From an uncultured Collinsella sp. (GTDB taxonomy: Bacteria; Actinomycetota; Coriobacteriia; Coriobacteriales; Coriobacteriaceae), in assembly GCA_902475865.1 (NCBI GenBank), contig CABSBK010000023.1, positions 1 to 9,580 on the forward strand: 9,580 bases of DNA. The letters are read 5' to 3'. The notes under the pieces are model-generated. The model had not been told where the DNA came from. It searched no databases and saw nothing but the letters and a program-made list of their open reading frames with translations. Shown in pieces: positions 1 through 5,019 of the stretch. A program made the translations under genes and the position numbers. Each line of letters begins with the position of its first letter. Positions within the stretch are counted from its first letter, which is position 1.

Positions 1-23
1 TCGAAGCCCTGCGCTCCGAATAA
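1..23 (+). CDS. Possible 3' end of an upstream gene
   Basis: In the frame starting at base 3 the sequence reads E-A-L-R-S-E followed by TAA at 21-23. The composition suits the GC-rich coding style of the window, and the stop is followed at once by a large hairpin, as expected for a gene end. Six codons cannot identify a protein and the reading could be chance. No function is proposed. Confidence 0.2.
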
Positions 24-54
24 TGTGACAAAGGGACAGTCCCTTTGTCACATT
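22..54. repeat. Perfect 15-bp inverted repeat, REP-like hairpin
   Basis: The left arm aatgtgacaaaggga (22-36) and right arm tccctttgtcacatt (40-54) are exact reverse complements around the 3-base loop cag. There is no T-run after the right arm, so it is not a classic intrinsic terminator, although it could stall or end transcription arriving from the left. The core ACAAAGG...CCTTTGT recurs in the hairpin at 2516-2554, which suggests a dispersed repeat family. A dyad-binding protein site is a weaker alternative because the arms are long and the loop is tiny. Confidence 0.8.
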
Positions 55-116
55 CCATATCGCCGCGGTAGCCTAAAGGCCGTATAAATGTTTATCTAGC
101 TGGGAAAACAGTGCCA

Positions 117-143
117 TTCAAACATGGGCCGATTACTTATAAT
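117..143 (+). promoter_or_regulatory. Likely promoter of the Kup transporter gene
   Basis: A perfect -10 hexamer TATAAT lies at 138-143. The best upstream match is TTCAAA at 117-122 (4 of 6 to TTGACA), but the spacing is only 15, so the -35 is weak and an activator may be needed. Transcription would start near 150, giving a leader of about 30 nt, too short for a known K+ or c-di-AMP riboswitch. A second AT-rich hexamer, TATAAA at 93-98, has no convincing -35. Confidence 0.55.
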
Positions 144-178
144 CCCTTCGAACATTAAAGTTGGGAGGAAACCGGCTT

Positions 179-2206
179 ATGGAACAAAAGGCCAAGGAGG
201 CAGCCTCGCACGCTGCGATTCCTGTGAGCATCTCGGCGATGCTCGTCACGCTGGGCGTGGTGTACGGCGATATCGGCACCAGCCCTATGTATGTAACCAA
301 GGCGCTCGTTGCCGGCAACGGCGGCATCGGAAGCGTGACGGAGGAGTTCGTGCTTGGCGCGCTCTCCCTTGTCGTGTGGACGGTCACGCTGCTGACCACC
401 ATCAAGTATGTGCTCATCTCGCTGCGCGCCGATAACCATGGTGAGGGCGGCATCTTTGCCCTGTACAGCCTGGTCAAGCGCTGTGGCAAGTGGCTTATCA
501 TCCCCGCCATGCTGGGTGGTGCCGCGCTGCTCGCCGACGGCATCCTGACGCCGGCCGTTACCGTTACCACGGCCATCGAGGGCCTGCGCACCATCCCGGC
601 GGTCCATGCCGTGCTGGGCGATGACCAGGGTCGCGTCGTCGCCATTACGCTCGCCATCATCATCGTGCTCTTCTTGGTGCAGCGCATCGGTACGGCCAAG
701 ATCGGTCACGCCTTTGGCCCCATCATGACGCTGTGGTTCCTGTTCCTGGGCGGCACGGGTCTGTTCTTTGTCTTCCAGCACCCCGCCGTGCTGCTGTGCC
801 TCAACCCGGTGCGCGGCATCGCCTTTTTGCTGAGCCCAAACAACCACGCGGGCATCATGATTCTGGGCAGCTGCTTCCTCGCCACCACCGGTGCCGAGGC
901 GCTCTACTCCGACATGGGCCACGTTGGTCGCGGCAACATTTATGCCACCTGGCCGTTCGTTAAGTGCTGCCTGCTGCTTTCCTATATGGGCCAGGGCGCT
1001 TGGCTTATGAACAACGCTGCCAACCCCGAGCTCATGGGCATTGCCGACCTCAACCCGTTCTACCAGATGCTCGCCCCGGGCCTGCGCCCGTTTGCCGTCG
1101 GCCTTTCCACCGTCGCGGCCATCATCGCCTCGCAGGCGCTCATCACCGGCGCATTCTCGCTGGTGTCCGAGGCCAGCCGCCTGGACCTCATGCCGCACAT
1201 GCAGGTCTTCTACCCTGCCGAGACCAAGGGCCAGCTCTACATCCCCATGGTCAACAACGTCATGCTTGTCGGCTGCGTCATCGTGGTGCTGCTGTTCCAG
1301 AACTCGGCGCATATGGAAGCCGCCTACGGCCTTGCCATTACGCTGACTATGATGTGCACCACGCTGCTGCTCTTCTTCTACCTGCACGAGGAGCGCAAGC
1401 TCAAGGTTGCTCCGTGGATCTTCGCGGCCTTCTTCCTTTTGCTCGAAGGCTTCTTCTTCGTGAGCTCGCTCACCAAGTTTTTCCACGGCGGCTACTTCAC
1501 CATTCTCATGGCTGCGCTCATCATGGGCATTATGGTGTGCTGGTACAACGGCACGGCGGTCGAGCAGCGCCAGTTTACGCTGCTGCCGCTGCGCAGCTAC
1601 CTGCCGCAGCTCAAGCGCCTGCGCGACGACGACCGTTACGAGCGCATGAGCGACAACGTCGTGTACCTGACCAAGGACACCCATACCGACTACATCGACC
1701 GCGATATCGTCTACTCGATCTTGGACAAGCATCCCAAGCGCGCCCGCGCCTGGTGGTTTGTAAATGTCGAGACTATGGACGAACCGCACACCTTTGCCTA
1801 TTCGGTCGAGACGTTCGGCACCGACTACGTGTTCCGCGTGCATCTGTACCTGGGCTACAAGATCAACCAGCGCGTCAATGCCTACCTGCGTCAGGTTGTT
1901 CAGGACCTGGCTGCCACCGGCGAGCTGCCGCCGCAGACGCATGACTACTCGGTCTACAAGGATCCGGGTAACATCGGCACGTTCAAGTTCGTCCTGATCC
2001 GTAAGCTTCTGGCGCCCGAAAGCGATGTGGAGCCCAGCGAGCGTACGGCCATCACGCTCAAGTACATCATCCGCCGCGCTGCCGGCACGCCTGCACGCTG
2101 GTACGGCCTGGAGAACTCCAACGTGAGCTTTGAGTACGTGCCGCTGTTCACCAAGTTCAAGGCCGTGAACAAGATGCAGCGCCTGGCTCCCAACGAGCGG
2201 CCGTAG
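179..2206 (+). CDS. kup: Kup-family potassium uptake transporter
   Basis: Predicted low-affinity K+ uptake protein of the cytoplasmic membrane (KUP/HAK/KT family, a K+/H+ symporter type), 675 residues, close to the usual family length. Family signatures are clear: GDIGTSP at residues 30-36, RADNHGEGG at 83-91, LADGILTP around 118-125, GTAKIGHAFGPIM, and GAEALYSDMGH at 238-248. About twelve hydrophobic spans fill residues 20-455, followed by the hydrophilic carboxy-terminal domain (about 465-675) typical of bacterial Kup. The ATG at 179 is preferred over an in-frame TTG at 161 because the Shine-Dalgarno gggagga (163-169) would lie inside the longer version. The gene is followed after 69 bases by a small membrane protein, with no terminator between them, and then by a KdpDE-like pair. 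Family assignment is secure; K+ affinity and coupling are inferred. Confidence 0.96.
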   Translation: MEQKAKEAASHAAIPVSISAMLVTLGVVYGDIGTSPMYVTKALVAGNGGIGSVTEEFVLGALSLVVWTVTLLTTIKYVLISLRADNHGEGGIFALYSLVKRCGKWLIIPAMLGGAALLADGILTPAVTVTTAIEGLRTIPAVHAVLGDDQGRVVAITLAIIIVLFLVQRIGTAKIGHAFGPIMTLWFLFLGGTGLFFVFQHPAVLLCLNPVRGIAFLLSPNNHAGIMILGSCFLATTGAEALYSDMGHVGRGNIYATWPFVKCCLLLSYMGQGAWLMNNAANPELMGIADLNPFYQMLAPGLRPFAVGLSTVAAIIASQALITGAFSLVSEASRLDLMPHMQVFYPAETKGQLYIPMVNNVMLVGCVIVVLLFQNSAHMEAAYGLAITLTMMCTTLLLFFYLHEERKLKVAPWIFAAFFLLLEGFFFVSSLTKFFHGGYFTILMAALIMGIMVCWYNGTAVEQRQFTLLPLRSYLPQLKRLRDDDRYERMSDNVVYLTKDTHTDYIDRDIVYSILDKHPKRARAWWFVNVETMDEPHTFAYSVETFGTDYVFRVHLYLGYKINQRVNAYLRQVVQDLAATGELPPQTHDYSVYKDPGNIGTFKFVLIRKLLAPESDVEPSERTAITLKYIIRRAAGTPARWYGLENSNVSFEYVPLFTKFKAVNKMQRLAPNERP

Positions 2207-2275
2207 TCGACGCTCGAGGTTTGTCTGCGAACGGGCGGGCTTGTAATGACGGGGATTGAGTCCTGGGAGGAAACC

Positions 2276-2470
2276 ATGGATGCAAAGGTGCTTGACGGTT
2301 GCGATTTTGCTGCCGAGCTGGTGCGTGAGGCGCGCGTCGACGCCGCCGAAGATCGGTTCTTTACGAATCGTGCCAACATGGACATGGCCGACCGTGTGAT
2401 CTCGATCGTGGTGACGCTGCTTGTCGCGGCGTGCGTGTGCGCACTGCTCGCGCACGTGCTGTTTGTCTAA
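2276..2470 (+). CDS. Small single-span membrane protein downstream of kup
   Basis: A 64-residue protein that I do not recognise. Residues 1-40 are hydrophilic and acidic, with an Arg/Glu/Asp-rich stretch (about 17-33) that could be helical. Residues 41-64 form one hydrophobic segment (ISIVVTLLVAACVCALLAHV) that ends almost at the carboxy terminus, giving a tail-anchored-like layout. The ATG at 2276 has a strong Shine-Dalgarno gggagga (2265-2271) five bases upstream; an in-frame ATG at 2246 has none. The 12-nt leader tgggaggaaacc is identical to the one before kup. It lies 69 bases after kup and before a terminator-like hairpin, so co-transcription with kup is likely. It could be a Kup accessory peptide, but that is inference from position. 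It does not resemble KdpF beyond being small and membrane-bound. Confidence 0.72.
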   Translation: MDAKVLDGCDFAAELVREARVDAAEDRFFTNRANMDMADRVISIVVTLLVAACVCALLAHVLFV

Positions 2471-2500
2471 CGACCGCAGGTTGCAAAGGCTATACACTTG

Positions 2501-2530
2501 GAACCACCACAAGGGAAACCACCACAAAGG
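2501..2530 (+). repeat. Tandem 15-nt duplication of the hairpin left arm
   Basis: gaaccaccacaaggg (2501-2515) is followed directly by aaaccaccacaaagg (2516-2530), differing at two positions. The second copy pairs perfectly with the right arm at 2540-2554; the first can pair almost as well. This looks like slippage or a partial second copy of the repeat element. Confidence 0.7.
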
Positions 2531-2562
2531 TGCCTGTCCCCTTTGTGGTGGTTTTTGTTTTT
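2516..2562 (+). terminator. Rho-independent terminator-like hairpin with T-tract
   Basis: A 15-bp perfect stem, aaaccaccacaaagg (2516-2530) with cctttgtggtggttt (2540-2554), encloses a 9-base loop. A T-rich run follows (T2552-2556, G, T2558-2562), so it has the form of an intrinsic terminator for the kup and small-protein transcript. Its core resembles the hairpin at 22-54, so it may be a dispersed repeat acting as a terminator. It stands 21 bases before the kinase start, leaving no room for a separate promoter after it, so kinase expression may depend on read-through. Confidence 0.75.
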
Positions 2563-2582
2563 GAGAGAGGGGCGGGACGCTG

Positions 2583-4208
2583 ATGGACGTCCGTACGGAC
2601 GGCGATATTGCCGATAGCTTTTGGTGGCGGCGCACAACGCTGACGCGCCGCACTCCTCTGTATGACGCCTGCGTATCGGTGGGGCTGCTGGTCGCGGCGA
2701 CGATTGTGGGCGCGCTGCTCGACCATCCGGGTCTCGCGCCGAGCATCATGATCGTCTATGTGTTCGCCGTTCAGCTGTGCGCATTCTTTACCTGGAGTCG
2801 CCTGTATTGCTTGCTGAGCTCGGCTGCCGCCGTGGCGCTCTACAACTTCTTGTTTGTCGACCCGCGCTACTCGCTGTCGCTTATCGACCGCGGCTATCCC
2901 GGCATGTTCTTCATCATGTTCGTGGTCTCGCTTGTGTCGAGCTCGATTGCGTTGGCCCTGCGCCGCGCCTTGGCACAGGCTGCCGCCAGCGACCGCCGCA
3001 CGCATATGGTGCTCGAGACCAATCGCATGCTGCAGCGGTGCGCCGATCAGCATCAGATCGTTCACGCCATGGCCACGCAGCTGGCGCGTCTTTCGGGCTG
3101 TCCGGTCGTGTGGTACAGCACCGACGCCGAGGGCGATGACCTGCTGCCGCGTGCGACGTACACGGCCGTGGGCGATGCCGCCCCGGTGCACGAGCTGGCG
3201 CCGCAGATGCCGCCGCGGCTCTCGGCGTCCGCCTATGTGGGAACGCCGCTTGACGCCACGTTTGGCGGATCGGCGTTCTATGGCATCTACCTGACGGTTC
3301 GCACGGGCGACGGCTTCGTGCGCTCGGGCGACCCCGCCTCGGTGGTGGGCGTGCTGGCTATCGTTGCCGAGCCCGACGTGCTAACACACGAGGAACGGAC
3401 ACTTGCCGATGCCATCGTGAGCGAAGGCGAGCTGGCACTCGATCGCGCCCGCGCCATGGAGGCCCGCGAGGAGGCGGCGGTGCTCGCCAAAAACGAGCAG
3501 CTGCGCGCCAACCTGCTGCGCTCCATCTCGCACGACCTGCGCACGCCGCTCACCAGTATTTCGGGCAATGCCGACGTGCTGCTCGACCAGGGCTCGACCG
3601 GCACCGCGGTGCTCGATGCCCAGACGCGCCGCGGCCTGCTTCTATCCATTCGCTCGGATGCGCTGTGGCTCAACGCCACTGTCGAGAACCTGCTCGCCAT
3701 CACCAAGCTCGAGGGCGGCGGCATGCATCTGTCGACTACGCTCGAGCTCATGGACGATATCGTCGAGGAGGCGCTGCGCCACGTAAGTCCGGCCGTGCGT
3801 GAGCACGATCTTAAGGTGGTGCCGTGCGACGAGCCGGCGCTCGTCAACGTCGATGCGCGTCTGATGGTGCAGCTGGTGGTCAATCTGGTGAACAACGCCA
3901 TCACGTATACGCCCGCAGGCTCGCACATTGTGATTTCGATTGGCGTCGACGATGGACGCGTGGCGTGCTCGGTGGCCGATGACGGCCCGGGCATTGCGCC
4001 CGAGGACCGCGAGCGAATCTTTGAGTCGTTCTACACCGCCAACCACGGTCTTGCCGACAGCCATCGCAGCGTGGGTCTGGGTCTTTCGCTCTGCCGCTCC
4101 ATTGCGCTGGCGCATGGCGGTAGCATAGAGGTTGCCGCGGCGGACCCGCACGGCTCGGTCTTTACGATTGAGCTTCCCGTCGCCGACGTTTCGTTTGATA
4201 AGGAGTAG
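2583..4208 (+). CDS. Short KdpD-like sensor histidine kinase
   Basis: Membrane sensor kinase of 541 residues, predicted to phosphorylate the response regulator encoded just downstream. In order: four closely packed transmembrane helices (about 27-46, 54-70, 74-92, 107-126) with the KdpD-type signature YNFLFVDPRYSL at 87-98 (DUF4118); a GAF-like region (about 150-290); HisKA with the H-box ISHDLRTPL, phospho-acceptor His317; and HATPase_c with N-box NLVNNAITYTP (Asn438), G1 DDGPGI (Asp467) and G2 GLGLSL (about 498-503). E. coli KdpD is nearly 900 residues; this protein lacks the amino-terminal KdpD and USP domains. The ATG at 2583 follows a GA/GG-rich stretch (2563-2576) that supplies a loosely spaced ribosome binding site. 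The stimulus is unknown; K+ or osmotic stress is inferred from homology and from kup next door. Confidence 0.92.
   Translation: MDVRTDGDIADSFWWRRTTLTRRTPLYDACVSVGLLVAATIVGALLDHPGLAPSIMIVYVFAVQLCAFFTWSRLYCLLSSAAAVALYNFLFVDPRYSLSLIDRGYPGMFFIMFVVSLVSSSIALALRRALAQAAASDRRTHMVLETNRMLQRCADQHQIVHAMATQLARLSGCPVVWYSTDAEGDDLLPRATYTAVGDAAPVHELAPQMPPRLSASAYVGTPLDATFGGSAFYGIYLTVRTGDGFVRSGDPASVVGVLAIVAEPDVLTHEERTLADAIVSEGELALDRARAMEAREEAAVLAKNEQLRANLLRSISHDLRTPLTSISGNADVLLDQGSTGTAVLDAQTRRGLLLSIRSDALWLNATVENLLAITKLEGGGMHLSTTLELMDDIVEEALRHVSPAVREHDLKVVPCDEPALVNVDARLMVQLVVNLVNNAITYTPAGSHIVISIGVDDGRVACSVADDGPGIAPEDRERIFESFYTANHGLADSHRSVGLGLSLCRSIALAHGGSIEVAAADPHGSVFTIELPVADVSFDKE
4200..4205 (+). promoter_or_regulatory. 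Ribosome binding site deciding a GTG start
   Basis: aaggag lies seven bases before the GTG at 4213, inside the last codons of the kinase gene. It selects GTG over in-frame starts further upstream within the kinase reading frame, and implies coupled translation of the pair. Confidence 0.8.
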
Positions 4209-4212
4209 CGCT

Positions 4213-4926
4213 GTGCCGAACTCTGCCGTAAAACCGCTCATCTTGGTCGTTGAGGATGATCCCGCCGTTCGTAACCTTATCGTTGCCGCGCTCGAGGCGC
4301 ATGGCTTGCGCCATATGGCCGTGGAGACCGCCCATGCCGCCATCGCCGCCGCCTCATCGCAGGCACCGAGCATTGTGCTGCTCGATCTGGGTCTGCCCGA
4401 TATGGACGGCGTCAAGGTGGTGGAGTCGGTGCGCGCATGGTCGGGCATGCCGATCATTGTGGTCTCGGCGCGCAGCGAGGATGCGGACAAGATCCGCGCG
4501 CTCGATGCCGGTGCCGACGACTACCTGACCAAGCCGTTTTCGGTCGAAGAGCTGCTCGCGCGCATCCGTACGACACTCAGGCGCCTTTCGTATGCGCAAA
4601 CGGGCGGCGTTGCCTCCGAGGGCTCGTTCGATACCGGTGAGCTGCATATCGATTTTGATGCCGGCATCGCCACGATGGATGGCGAGGAGCTGCATCTGAC
4701 GCCGATTGAGTACAAGCTCTTGTGCCTGCTGGCGCATAACGCCGACAAGGTGCTGACGCACCAGTCTATCCTGCACGAGATTTGGGGCACGGCAACTAAG
4801 AGTGACCTGGCGAGCCTGCGCGTCTTTATGGGCACGCTGCGCAAGAAGATCGAATCCGACCCCGCGCATCCGCGCTATATCCAAACGCACGTGGGTATCG
4901 GCTACCGACTGGTCACCCAAGGCTAG
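4213..4926 (+). CDS. KdpE-like OmpR-family response regulator
   Basis: DNA-binding response regulator, 237 residues, likely partner of the kinase ending four bases upstream. The receiver domain (about 8-120) has the acidic pocket Glu14-Asp15-Asp16, phospho-acceptor Asp58 in LLDLGLPDMDG, Ser85 in VVSAR and Lys107 in YLTKPF. The winged-helix effector domain (about 140-235) shows the OmpR/PhoB pattern LTPIEYKLLCLLA, a recognition-helix region around SLRVFMGTLRKKIE, and the terminal wing VGIGYRL. The GTG start at 4213 places the protein start just before the first beta strand, and a good aaggag precedes it. In the Kdp family such regulators activate kdpFABC; no such operon is visible here, so kup is the obvious candidate target, by inference only. 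A KdpE-type assignment is favoured by the partner kinase. Confidence 0.93.
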   Translation: MPNSAVKPLILVVEDDPAVRNLIVAALEAHGLRHMAVETAHAAIAAASSQAPSIVLLDLGLPDMDGVKVVESVRAWSGMPIIVVSARSEDADKIRALDAGADDYLTKPFSVEELLARIRTTLRRLSYAQTGGVASEGSFDTGELHIDFDAGIATMDGEELHLTPIEYKLLCLLAHNADKVLTHQSILHEIWGTATKSDLASLRVFMGTLRKKIESDPAHPRYIQTHVGIGYRLVTQG

Positions 4927-4950
4927 ATCGCCAACCACCATCCCAATATG

Positions 4951-5016
4951 AGTTGCGGTGAAATAGTTCCCGTTTGGGCCTTTACCAGGCTTTTTAGGAA
5001 CTATTTCACCGCAACT
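4951..5016. repeat. 20-bp perfect inverted repeat between convergent genes
   Basis: agttgcggtgaaatagttcc (4951-4970) is the exact reverse complement of 4997-5016, with a 26-base loop. The loop holds a small nested stem, gcct (4978-4981) with aggc (4987-4990), followed by TTTTT (4991-4995). It fills the gap between the regulator stop (4926) and the RlmKL stop (5020), so it probably ends transcription, best for the plus strand, where AT-rich bases follow the right arm. The exact long arms also fit a MITE- or REP-type mobile repeat. Confidence 0.8.
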
Positions 5017-5019
5017 TAT

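Noticed and set aside
55..178. A c-di-AMP (ydaO-type) riboswitch before kup
   Set aside because: Such switches control K+ transporters in some bacteria, but I could not find the conserved core, and the TATAAT at 138-143 leaves a leader of only about 30 nt.
2276..2470. Small membrane protein as KdpF
   Set aside because: KdpF is about 30 residues, nearly all membrane helix, and encoded with kdpABC. This protein is twice as long with a 40-residue charged region, and no kdpABC is present.
2463..2500. A promoter for the kinase gene upstream of the hairpin
   Set aside because: TTGTCT and TATACA are present but 22 bases apart, and TTGCAA is only four bases from the -10 candidate. No acceptable pair was found.
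2501..2554. CRISPR-like repeats
   Set aside because: Only two adjacent 15-nt copies without spacers; they are better explained as a duplicated hairpin arm.
155..2749. An 864-codon open frame on the minus strand across kup, the small gene and into the kinase
   Set aside because: It is antisense to clearly conserved Kup codons, rich in His, Gln and Arg, matches no family I recognise and lacks a ribosome binding site. It is a shadow of GC-rich codon bias.
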